The position numbers were made by a program, and so were the translations under genes. The notes below the pieces were generated by a model. The model saw only the letters and a list, made by a program, of their open reading frames with translations, did no database searches and had not been told where the DNA came from. Positions 1-6,478 of a DNA stretch of 7,986 bases are shown here, piece by piece (position 1 is the first letter of the stretch; each line of letters opens with the position of its first letter). Origin of the DNA: DASXTB01 sp036505615 (GTDB lineage Bacteria; Acidobacteriota; UBA6911; JACQSX01). The stretch covers positions 1 through 7,986 of the forward strand of contig DASXTB010000303.1 in the NCBI GenBank assembly GCA_036505615.1. Reading direction: 5' to 3'.

Positions 1-95
1 TGACCATCTTCGCATCCAGGCGAGTCGGATAGAAAACCTAGGGCGGTAGAGCCGCAACCAAATATTGCAGCGACAGCCGCAAGCAGCAGACGGGA

Positions 96-170
96 GACAC
101 CGAAGGTGTCACATAGAATAGCCGGGGGCAGAGCCCGCCTCAGGCGGGCGGCGCCCCCGGTCTGCGATAT
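96..170 (-). repeat. REP-like palindromic repeat, family A, copy 1 (inverted)
   Basis: This copy is in the opposite orientation to the copies at 291-372 and 3804-3886. Read on the plus strand it has a small hairpin at 96-110 (GACACC, loop GAA, GGTGTC), then ATAG at 118-121 directly abutting the main palindrome. The main palindrome runs 122-160, with outer arms CCGGGGGC and GCCCCCGG and an inner GC-rich stem around 133-149. A GATAT end follows at 166-170. The order of parts is the same as in the other two copies. The tetranucleotide next to a hairpin foot resembles the GTAG/GGAG plus hairpin layout of enterobacterial REP elements. Assignment to a true REP family is inferred. Confidence 0.7.
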
Positions 171-290
171 TTACCAATGCGGTGCACCCTGAAGGGGTGC
201 GATCCGAATCGCGGAAATATTTCTTTTGGGAAAGACCGACTCGGGGTCACTCATCAGGAAATTTTGTCGCACTTACAGGGTGCCGAGACC

Positions 291-372
291 GATATATTGG
301 GGATGTCGACCGGGAGCGCCGCGCAAAAAACGCGCTCTGCCCCCGGCTACTCTCTTTGACCGCTTCGCGGTC
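291..372 (+). repeat. REP-like palindromic repeat, family A, copy 2
   Basis: The copy begins with GATAT (291-295). A main imperfect palindrome spans 310-346 (CCGGG...CCCGG, with an inner GCGC/GCGC pair around an A-run loop), and CTAC follows immediately at 347-350, i.e. GTAG at the hairpin foot on the minus strand. A second hairpin lies at 358-372 (GACCGC, loop TTC, GCGGTC). It faces copy 1 head-on across about 120 bases, so together they form an inverted pair similar to a REPIN. The outer stem of this copy is imperfect on the left side (GGGAG against GCCCCC), so it may be a degenerating copy. Confidence 0.7.
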
Positions 373-634
373 TACAGCAAAATCATTGCGCGCGGCAAAG
401 AAACGGACGGTCAGCATTGTAGAGGATGTCGTGGAACCAGAGAGATGGCAGCAGGAGACAATTTCCGATCATGAGTCAGAAATTCTTGCAGCACGAATAT
501 TGAAAATCGTCGGTGATGATAAAAATAGATCTACTTCTGTCACTGGAGAGCATCATTCCCCTACAAGGATTGTGCAGGCGCAAACTTTACGCAAATTTTC
601 CTGATGGGCAGTTATGTCTCGTGGAGAAAAAACC
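373..634. other. Intergenic stretch, no supported gene
   Basis: I find no gene I can support in these roughly 260 bases. A plus-strand open frame spanning 182-604 (140 codons) runs through the family A repeat copy 2 and ends here. Its last 75 residues look somewhat protein-like (charged, Glu/Arg-rich) but match no family I recognise, and no ribosome binding site precedes its ATG. Bases 623-626 (GGAG) serve as a plausible ribosome binding site for the transposase fragment starting at 635. The first 95 bases of the window likewise show nothing recognisable. Confidence 0.4.
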
Positions 635-712
635 ATGTCACGCAACTTATACACCGACATCCTACTGCACGTCACCTGCCGGCGCCGCGTTCTGGAATGG
701 CAGGACGGATGA
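635..712 (+). pseudogene. RAYT/Y1 transposase remnant, N-terminal end with internal deletion
   Basis: An ATG preceded by GGAG at 8 bases spacing opens a 25-residue frame starting MSRNLYTDILLHVT and ending RRRVLEWQDG before a TGA. The first 14 residues resemble the N-terminus of REP-associated Y1 (HUH) transposases, which begin MSRNxYTEIxLHITW. The last residues resemble the later segment of the same proteins (VLEWQxGYG). The roughly 80-100 residues normally between them, which contain the HUH metal-binding motif, are missing. I therefore read it as a transposase gene with an internal deletion, cut off at the Gly by entry into a family B repeat (714-743). The resemblance is recalled from memory of the family and not checked by search. 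It cannot be catalytically active. Confidence 0.45.
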
Positions 713-713
713 A

Positions 714-743
714 GCGGCCACTGGAGTTTTCTACATTCTCTAA
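714..743 (-). repeat. Family B repeat head, inverted copy
   Basis: On the minus strand this reads TTAGAGAATGTAGAAAACTC followed by CAGTGGCCGCTTC. It matches the head (GAGGAAATGTAGAAACTCTAG then a GGCCG hairpin arm) seen at 1206, 1293 and 3914. This copy is diverged and its hairpin is degenerate. It begins exactly at the end of the transposase N-terminal remnant, which suggests a junction created by repeat insertion or recombination. Confidence 0.55.
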
Positions 744-803
744 GTTCGCATAGCGGACTAGCGCTCGGGACGGACCCTGCGACGGCCGATCATGCTACTC
801 AAT

Positions 804-903
804 CCGGCCCGGCCCGTTTTTGGGGGCGGGCAGCAGAATAAAGCCCAGGGCGGAGCTTGCGTAGCCCTGGGACAGCCGATCATCTCCACGCAAACCAGCC
901 CGG
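804..903 (+). repeat. Left arm of a ~100-base imperfect inverted repeat (family C)
   Basis: This block is closely matched, with a few mismatches and small gaps, by the reverse complement of 1090-1190. Shared landmarks in order are CCCGGCC, a G/T-rich stretch with TTTTTGG, GGCGGGC, AGAATAAAGCCCAGGGCGGA, GCTTGCG, AGCCCTGGGAC, GCCGA, CCACGC and AGCCCGGC. It contains its own hairpin, CCCAGGGC...GCCCTGGG, at about 844-871. The two arms bracket the transposase C-terminal fragment at 889-1053, an arrangement expected of a REP-flanked RAYT gene or its relic. The right end of this arm overlaps the first residues of that fragment. Confidence 0.75.
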
Positions 904-1053
904 CAGGAAGGATATGGGGCAGTTAACGTGAGTCCTTCTCAAGTTGAGCGCACCCGACGATACATTGCCAATCAGGAGGAGTATCACCGCAAGGTGAGCT
1001 TTGCTGAAGAATGGGCCAAGCTGTTGAAGGCAACGCGCAAGGGCGAGGACTAG
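889..1053 (+). pseudogene. RAYT/Y1 transposase remnant, C-terminal end
   Basis: The frame read from 889 (open upstream only to a TAG at 862-864, no start codon) gives RKPARQEGYGAVNVSPSQ, then a helix-rich end with RRYIANQEEYHRKVSF and AEEWAKLL, ending at TAG 1051-1053. This matches the C-terminal end of many bacterial Y1/RAYT transposases, which carry FAWQxGYGAFSVSxS, then YIxxQEEHHRKxSFQEE. The usual Trp before Gln is Arg here (CGG for TGG). The N-terminal two thirds, including the HUH motif and probably the catalytic Tyr, are absent. Its reading frame differs from the N-terminal fragment at 635-712, and its GYGAxxVS subtype differs from that fragment's VLEWQ subtype, so they may be relics of two different transposases. 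Family recognition is from memory. Confidence 0.65.
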
Positions 1054-1067
1054 AGCTACCGGCATTC

Positions 1068-1190
1068 TGTCGCCCGCCCCAAAAAACGGGCCGGGCTCAT
1101 GGCGTGGAAAAATGGTCGGCAGTCCCAGGGCTCCGCAAGCTCCGCCCTGGGCTTTATTCTTCCGCCCAGCCAAAAAGCGGCCGGGCTGGT
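1068..1190 (-). repeat. Right arm of the ~100-base inverted repeat (family C), with an extra short unit
   Basis: Bases 1090-1190 are the inverted counterpart of 804-903. The internal hairpin is CCCAGGGC (about 1124-1131) with GCCCTGGG (about 1144-1151). The piece GCCCGCCCC-A-run-CGGGCCGGGCT at 1071-1096 repeats, in inverted form, the first 30 or so bases of the left arm, so the outer part of the unit is present once more on this side. The element lies directly downstream of the transposase C-terminal fragment. No coding function is supported. Confidence 0.7.
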
Positions 1191-1205
1191 CCGCTTTCAA
1201 GGACC

Positions 1206-1286
1206 GAGGAAATGTAAAAACTCTAGTGTCCGCGAAGCGGACGAAGGCCGCTGAAAGCGGCCTGGAGACGGCCCGCAGGCCGTCTC
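1206..1286 (+). repeat. Family B repeat followed by three back-to-back hairpins
   Basis: The head GAGGAAATGTAAAAACTCTAG (1206-1226) is the family B signature, also at 1293 and 3914. It is followed almost without gaps by three perfect stem-loops. The first is 1228-1242 (GTCCGC, loop GAA, GCGGAC). The second is 1246-1262 (GGCCGCT, loop GAA, AGCGGCC). The third is 1265-1286 (GAGACGGCC, loop CGCA, GGCCGTCTC). The arms differ from one hairpin to the next while two share a GAA loop, so these are not simple tandem copies. None is followed by a long T-run, so ordinary termination is unlikely to be the explanation. Confidence 0.7.
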
Positions 1287-1292
1287 TCCGCT

Positions 1293-1330
1293 CACGAAAT
1301 GTAGAAACTCGAGAGGCCGTTGAAGCGGCC
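1293..1330 (+). repeat. Family B repeat, second direct copy
   Basis: The sequence CACGAAATGTAGAAACTCGAGAGG (from 1293) matches the family B head. It runs into a short stem-loop at 1315-1330 (GGCCG, loop TTGAAG, CGGCC). It lies 87 bases after the previous copy, in the same orientation. The same head occurs at 3914-3934, 2.6 kb away beyond the groESL operon. Confidence 0.65.
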
Positions 1331-1403
1331 TGGCAGCGGCAAACCTCGCCGCCAGAGGCAGTCGGCAGAGACCCCTCAGCAGGTCACTGTCGGCTCGCAC
1401 CCA

Positions 1404-1424
1404 AATCCGCAATCCGCAATCCGC
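1404..1424. repeat. Three tandem AATCCGC heptamers
   Basis: Perfect copies of AATCCGC lie at 1404-1410, 1411-1417 and 1418-1424, ending right at the T-tract side of the groEL terminator. They are of the same style as the ATTCG-type array at 4204-4367. No function can be assigned. Confidence 0.8.
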
Positions 1425-1427
1425 AAC

Positions 1428-1456
1428 AAAAAAGGCCTCGCCGAGCGAGGCCTTTT
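1428..1456 (-). terminator. Intrinsic terminator of the groES-groEL operon
   Basis: On the minus strand the stem GGCCTCGC, loop TCG, GCGAGGCC (positions 1452-1434) is preceded by four A and followed by six T (1433-1428). This is a textbook rho-independent terminator about 30 bases after the groEL stop. A second perfect stem-loop (ACAGGAG, 7-base loop, CTCCTGT; 1482-1462) sits between the groEL stop codon and the terminator. It may protect the 3' end or be incidental. Confidence 0.9.
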
Positions 1457-1483
1457 CTCTGACAGGAGGAACCAACTCCTGTT

Positions 1484-3118
<1,635 letters not shown>

Positions 3119-3197
3119 AATCTTTCTCTCCTTTTCTCTATCGTTTCCATAAAAGTTAGTCGCTGAGGACTGCTTTTCGTCCAAGCGACCAGCGGAA

Positions 3198-3518
3198 TTA
3201 GGCAGCGGCGCTTTTGGTCTTGGCGCCGGCGCTGATAATTCCAAGAATCTCTTCCTCTCGCATGATCAGGTATTCTTGATCGTCGATCTTGACTTCGGTC
3301 CCGGCGTACTTGCCAAACAGGATCCGATCTCCCACCTTTACTTCCAGATTCAGCTTGGTTCCGTTTTCCAGGATTTTTCCGTTTCCTACTGCAATAACCT
3401 CCCCTTCCTGGGGCTTTTCCTTAGCCGTGTCAGGGATGACGATTCCGCCTTTGACTTCTTCCTTCGGATCAATCCTCTTAACGAGAACCCGGTCGTGCAA
3501 TGGCTTAATGCTGCTCAT
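3198..3518 (-). CDS. groES: Co-chaperonin GroES (Hsp10, Cpn10)
   Basis: This 106-residue protein forms the heptameric lid that caps GroEL. It opens with the family signature IKPLHDRVLVKRI. The mobile-loop segment GGIVIPD lies at 24-30, followed by GEVIAVGNGK and the VGDRILFGKYAGTEV strand near 62-76. The core ends at about residue 96 (ILGII), leaving an Ala/Lys-rich tail of about 10 residues (SAGAKTKSAAA), slightly longer than the common 95-97-residue forms. The ATG is preceded by AAAGGAG at good spacing, which supports the start. It is the first gene of the operon, with a leader of about 88 bases from the predicted transcription start that contains the CIRCE operator. Confidence 0.98.
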   Translation of the reverse strand: MSSIKPLHDRVLVKRIDPKEEVKGGIVIPDTAKEKPQEGEVIAVGNGKILENGTKLNLEVKVGDRILFGKYAGTEVKIDDQEYLIMREEEILGIISAGAKTKSAAA

Positions 3519-3586
3519 AGACTATAACTCCTTTCTTATGTGATGTTTATATTTGCAAAACAATACGAGGAACATTCCCTGCGTTG

Positions 3587-3613
3587 TTAGCACTCCAAAT
3601 AGGTGAGTGCTAA
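3587..3613 (-). promoter_or_regulatory. CIRCE operator (HrcA binding site) of groESL
   Basis: There is a perfect match to the CIRCE inverted repeat: TTAGCACTC at 3587-3595, a 9-base spacer, and GAGTGCTAA at 3605-3613. In known systems HrcA binds this site and represses groE until heat stress. It overlaps the predicted transcription start and abuts the -10 box, so HrcA would block initiation. hrcA itself is not in the window. Confidence 0.97.
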
Positions 3614-3641
3614 TAATAACGGCCGCCTGAGCGTATGTCAA
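3613..3641 (-). promoter_or_regulatory. Sigma-70-type promoter of groESL
   Basis: On the minus strand a perfect -35 box TTGACA (3641-3636) is followed by a 17-base spacer and a near-consensus -10 box TATTAT (3618-3613). Transcription should start around 3606, inside the CIRCE operator. The strength of the match suggests high basal expression held in check by HrcA. Confidence 0.9.
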
Positions 3642-3721
3642 ATGGGAATGCAAAAAATACGTGACCTAGGGAACCCGCCGCCAAAGGCCGGCTTATTCAC
3701 GAAGAAAGCGGAACAGAGACG

Positions 3722-3799
3722 GAATGCGGAGCGAGACGCATTCAAAGGCCGCTTCCAGCGGCCTTTGTCCGAAGCGGACCAGGACCGCTTGCGCGGTCC
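3722..3799. repeat. Tandem array of four perfect hairpins
   Basis: Four stem-loops follow each other with 0 to 2 bases between them. They are 3722-3743 (GAATGCG, 8-base loop, CGCATTC), 3744-3766 (AAAGGCCGCT, loop TCC, AGCGGCCTTT), 3767-3779 (GTCCG, loop AAG, CGGAC) and 3782-3799 (GGACCGC, loop TTGC, GCGGTCC). The family A repeat follows at 3804. The arms are all different, so this is a string of independent palindromes. It lies between the groESL promoter and the fis-like gene. The 10-bp hairpin with flanking A/T could act as a weak terminator on either strand, but the T-runs are only three bases long. Confidence 0.75.
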
Positions 3800-3803
3800 G
3801 GCA

Positions 3804-3886
3804 GATATGGGGGATCGTTGACCGGGGGTGCCTGGCGCGTCGCGCCTCGGCACCCCCGGCTACTGTTATTGGTCCGCTTCGCGGAC
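3804..3886 (+). repeat. REP-like palindromic repeat, family A, copy 3
   Basis: The copy starts with GATAT (3804-3808). A perfect 11-bp outer stem CCGGGGGTGCC (3822-3832) pairs with GGCACCCCCGG (3849-3859), and CTAC follows at 3860-3863 (GTAG at the hairpin foot on the minus strand). A second hairpin lies at 3872-3886 (GTCCGC, loop TTC, GCGGAC). Compared with copies at 96 and 291, both hairpins have changed on both arms together, keeping full pairing. Confidence 0.75.
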
Positions 3887-3913
3887 GCCCTGATTCGCAG
3901 CGCACTGCAGCAT

Positions 3914-3950
3914 GAGGAAATGTAGGAACTCTAGAGGCCGTTCACCGGCC
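3914..3950 (+). repeat. Family B repeat, third direct copy
   Basis: The head GAGGAAATGTAGGAACTCTAG (3914-3934) is nearly identical to the heads at 1206 and 1293. It is followed by a short stem-loop, GGCCG with CGGCC around TTCAC. It lies just downstream of the fis-like gene's stop codon on the minus strand. Confidence 0.7.
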
Positions 3951-3975
3951 TTCCTCATTCCCCATTCGAAATTCC

Positions 3976-4206
3976 TTACTCTTTCCCTCTGGCGATTTTG
4001 TGCTGGGAGATTTTCTTGGTCAAAGTGTTGCGATGGATTCCCATGGAGGCCGACGTCTTGCCCAGGTTCCCGCTGTTCTTTCTCAGCGATTTCTGGATGA
4101 ACTGCTTTTCAAACTGCGTCACCGCCTCATCCCAGTAAATGCCCTTATCGACCATCTCGCCGACCAGTTCTTCCATTAGATCGCGAAGTTTCGTATTCCG
4201 AATCAT
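3976..4206 (-). CDS. Small Fis-type helix-turn-helix DNA-binding protein
   Basis: From the ATG at 4206 this encodes 76 residues starting MIRNTKLRDLMEELVGEMVD. Residues 8-40 form an amphipathic helical stretch. Residues 45-71 (SGNLGKTSASMGIHRNTLTK then KISQHKI) are a clear HTH_8/Fis-like motif, as found at the C-terminus of NtrC-type activators and in Fis itself. Small stand-alone proteins of this layout exist in several phyla; their targets are mostly unknown. The upstream open frame extends 20 codons to a TTG, but those codons are pure ATTCG-type repeat, so I reject them. No convincing ribosome binding site precedes the ATG, since that region is also repeat, so the start is not certain. It may be a nucleoid or transcription regulator. 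A link to the adjacent groESL operon cannot be shown. Confidence 0.85.
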   Translation of the reverse strand: MIRNTKLRDLMEELVGEMVDKGIYWDEAVTQFEKQFIQKSLRKNSGNLGKTSASMGIHRNTLTKKISQHKIARGKE

Positions 4207-4367
4207 GCGAATGTCGCATTTCGAATGCCGAATTTCGAATGCCGAATTTCGAATGTTGGATGCCAAATTTCGAGTGTCGAATGCCCAAATTCGAGCATCG
4301 AGTCTATAAGCGTTGCGCTCAACATTTTATTCGCAATTCGGCATTCGTCATTCGGCATTCGACATTG
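4204..4367. repeat. ATTCG-type repeat array with inverted arms between two genes
   Basis: Degenerate units of the type TTCGAATGCCGAA fill 4211-4300. An inverted set of similar units (TTCGGCATTCG, twice) fills 4329-4367. About 30 bases of unrelated sequence lie between. The two sets are complementary enough to fold into a long imperfect hairpin. The array ends exactly at the stop codon of the PHP gene on one side and reaches the start codon of the fis-like gene on the other. It could separate the two transcripts. No T-run supports a standard terminator. Confidence 0.75.
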
Positions 4368-5276
4368 CTAGCGACTGCTGCCTACAGCGTCCGTACGGCC
4401 CCGCAGCTCGGCCAATATCTGAGGCGTGCCCTGCCGGATGGAACCGAAGTGAACGTCCGGTTTGGCGCGGCCGTGAAAATCCGAGCCGGCCGTGGCAATC
4501 AACCCCAGCGATTGTGCAACCTTGAGATAATACTCCGACTGCGCCGCGTCGTGATAACTGGTCCACACTTCCAAGCCTTCCAATCCGATCTCTCTTAGCT
4601 CGGCAATAAACGTGCCGTCGACGCGCGTGAAGCGGGCGCCGGGATGAGCCAATACGGGAACTCCGCCGACAGCGCGCACGGTTGCAATCGCTTCATCGGC
4701 GGCCAACTCCATTTTCGGGACATGGGCCGGTTTGCCGCGGGAAAAAAAATCCTTATAAAAATTTCCCTCCGCCTTCGCTTTTTTTTCTCCCTCCAGGTAG
4801 GGAAGCAGAATTGGAAGAGGATTCTGGTGGTATTTCTCAAGCACGGTGCGGGCAATGGCCGGTCCGGTCAACGGAAGGTCGCCGCAGGTCTGTCGGACCT
4901 CCTCTTCGGTCACTTCAATACCCGCCGCGCGAAGGCGGTCCATGCGCCCCCGAGCCTGTTCGTCGCGAAGTTCGTGCACCCGCTTCAGCAATTTGTGCAG
5001 CCGCGGCGCTTCAGGATCCACAAAAGGCGAGAGAAGATGGAGCTCCTGACCACGGTGGCCACTGCTGATCTCCACGTTCGGGATCCACTCCACCGAAGGA
5101 AATGAGCGCTCCATTTGACCTCGGTGCTGCAGCGCCGAAAGCGTGTCGTGGTCGCTGATACCGAGCGCAATCATGCCCAGCTTTTCGGCTTCGGCGAAAA
5201 GCCGTTCCACCGTCCACTCCCCGTCGCTGCTGTAGTTGCTGTGCAGATGAATGTCAAAAAAAGGAGCTGTGCTCAT
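4368..5276 (-). CDS. PHP-domain metal-dependent phosphoesterase (TrpH/YciV type)
   Basis: The product is 302 residues with the complete PHP metal-site set. This comprises DIHLHSNYSSDG (8-19), GISDHDT (39-45), Glu69 in NVEISSG, His80 in ELHLL, LAHPG (209-213), and GSDFHG (264-269). The insertion between the third and fourth motifs (about residues 95-190) is usual for the YciV/TrpH group. Characterised members are 3',5'-nucleotide bisphosphatases or 5'-to-3' exonucleases that trim RNA ends (RNase AM), and I infer one of these roles. No signal peptide is seen, so it is cytoplasmic. Its ATG overlaps the purC stop (ATGA, 4 bases), and AAGGAG lies 11 bases before the ATG within the end of purC, so translation is probably coupled. 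The exact substrate is not visible from sequence. Confidence 0.92.
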   Translation of the reverse strand: MSTAPFFDIHLHSNYSSDGEWTVERLFAEAEKLGMIALGISDHDTLSALQHRGQMERSFPSVEWIPNVEISSGHRGQELHLLSPFVDPEAPRLHKLLKRVHELRDEQARGRMDRLRAAGIEVTEEEVRQTCGDLPLTGPAIARTVLEKYHQNPLPILLPYLEGEKKAKAEGNFYKDFFSRGKPAHVPKMELAADEAIATVRAVGGVPVLAHPGARFTRVDGTFIAELREIGLEGLEVWTSYHDAAQSEYYLKVAQSLGLIATAGSDFHGRAKPDVHFGSIRQGTPQILAELRGRTDAVGSSR

Positions 5277-6175
5277 TCGATGGCCAGCTCCTTGCCGGTG
5301 AGCAGGCGATGCGCTTCAAGATACTTCAGCGAGGTGGCTTGTACCACTTGGGGCGGGAGCTCCGGGGCGGGAGGGCGCTTGTCCCATGAGAGTGTTTCCA
5401 GGTAGTCACGCACGTACTGCTTGTCAAAAGAAGGTTGCGATCGACCCGGCTGATATTGCCGGGCCGGCCAGAACCGTGAAGAGTCCGGGGTAAGTACTTC
5501 ATCGATGAGAAGAATACGGTCGCCATCCAAGCCAAATTCAAACTTGGTATCGGCGATGATAATACCGCGCTGAGCCGCGTAGTCAGCCGCGCGCTGATAG
5601 AGCCGCAAGCTGTAGTCGCGCAGCCGCCGGGCTGTTTCCGCGCTTCCCAGAATCTGGGCCATCTGTTCGGTGGAGATATTTTCATCATGTCCGGACTGCG
5701 CTTTGGTAGAAGGCGTGAAAATCGGGTCAGGAAATCGATCGCATTCCCGCAACCCGGCAGGAAGGCGAATACCGCACACCATTCCGGTTTTCTGGTAGTC
5801 CTTCCAGCCCGACCCTGCCAGGTAGCCTCGCACAACGCACTCCACCGGGAATGGCCTGGTCTTTATCACCAGCATGGAGCGGCCGATCAATTGTTCCCGA
5901 AACGGACGAAGTTCCTCGGGAAAATCTGAAAACCTGGTAGCGATCCGGTGATTGGGCACGACGCCGGCCGTATCCCGCAGCCAAAATTCGGTGAGTTGCG
6001 TCAGTACCTGGCCCTTGTAGGGAATAACATTGGGAAGGACACAATCGAACGCGGAGATTCGATCGGTGGCAATAATCAACAGTTTGTCGCGAAATTCGTA
6101 GACGTCGCGAACCTTGCCGCGGTGCCAGAGCTTCAGATCCTTCAGCTCCACAGTCGAATATGTCGTATAAGCCAT
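5273..6175 (-). CDS. purC: SAICAR synthetase (phosphoribosylaminoimidazole-succinocarboxamide synthase)
   Basis: This enzyme joins CAIR to aspartate using ATP to make SAICAR in de novo purine synthesis. At 300 residues it belongs to the longer form of the family (yeast Ade1-like), not the roughly 240-residue E. coli form. Motifs seen are RGKVRDVY (19-26, nucleotide loop), ATDRISAFD (36-44), GQVLTQLTEFW (55-65), VECVVRGYLAGSGWKDY (111-127), FTPSTKAQSGHDENIS (153-168), GIIIADTKFEFG (204-215) and LLIDEVLTPDSSRFWP (222-237). All appear intact. The ATG follows AAGGAT by about 9 bases. It is the first gene of a two-gene unit with the PHP phosphoesterase. No other pur genes are nearby and no purine riboswitch is visible in the leader. 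Confidence 0.97.
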   Translation of the reverse strand: MAYTTYSTVELKDLKLWHRGKVRDVYEFRDKLLIIATDRISAFDCVLPNVIPYKGQVLTQLTEFWLRDTAGVVPNHRIATRFSDFPEELRPFREQLIGRSMLVIKTRPFPVECVVRGYLAGSGWKDYQKTGMVCGIRLPAGLRECDRFPDPIFTPSTKAQSGHDENISTEQMAQILGSAETARRLRDYSLRLYQRAADYAAQRGIIIADTKFEFGLDGDRILLIDEVLTPDSSRFWPARQYQPGRSQPSFDKQYVRDYLETLSWDKRPPAPELPPQVVQATSLKYLEAHRLLTGKELAIE

Positions 6176-6478
6176 TCCCGATCATCCTTCTTAAGTTGTC
6201 GGTCTCGCTCTCCAGACTTCGACCTGGAGTTTCCTGTCAGCTTTTAAGTCGATTTGTAGCACAGAAAGGCGACCGGGAGATAGTGCCAAAAATAAATTGA
6301 TAAGGCGCCAACTCTGGCGCGCTTGAAGCGTGAGAAAAAATCAGAACCGCGCCCGTCAGGGCGCGCGCGGAGAATCTAATGAGATTCGCCGAAAGTTTTA
6401 AGTTGCTGCTAGTTTCAAGTACTTGAAGCGCCGAGGTATTAAAAAACATTCTCCCCGCGCCCCTGAGAAGCTGAAAAA
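6176..6478. other. purC upstream region with several short hairpins
   Basis: No gene is supported here. Hairpins seen are 6304-6319 (GCGCCA, loop ACTC, TGGCGC), 6348-6365 (CGCGCCC, loop GTCA, GGGCGCG), 6372-6387 (GAATCT, loop AATG, AGATTC) and a perfect 14-base palindrome TTCAAGTACTTGAA at 6414-6427. The purC promoter must lie in or near this stretch, since the gene upstream ends at 6668, but I find no good pair of -35 and -10 boxes. A PurR-type or FadR-like operator cannot be assigned to the 14-base palindrome. Confidence 0.5.

Noticed and set aside
182..604. 140-codon plus-strand open frame
   Set aside because: It reads straight through a family A palindromic repeat, has no ribosome binding site, and matches no family I know. 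I cannot exclude a gene remnant in its last half.
880..1475. Minus-strand and plus-strand open frames of 92-116 codons
   Set aside because: They lie across inverted repeats and hairpin strings and contain translated repeat heads (LEFLHF twice). No ribosome binding site or recognisable domain is present.
3119..3244. 42-codon N-terminal extension of GroEL
   Set aside because: It overlaps the end of groES, does not resemble any GroEL N-terminus, and a good ribosome binding site lies just before the internal ATG at 3118.
3744..3766. Intrinsic terminator of the fis-like gene
   Set aside because: The 10-bp stem is strong but is followed by only three T on either strand and sits in a chain of similar hairpins, so a terminator call is not justified.
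4207..4266. 20-codon TTG-started extension of the fis-like protein
   Set aside because: The codons are entirely ATTCG-type repeat, giving the artefactual peptide NSAFEIRHSK. The ATG at 4206 is the better choice.
4204..4367. Possible CRISPR array
   Set aside because: Units are short, degenerate and contiguous, without unique spacers of constant length, and no cas genes are present.
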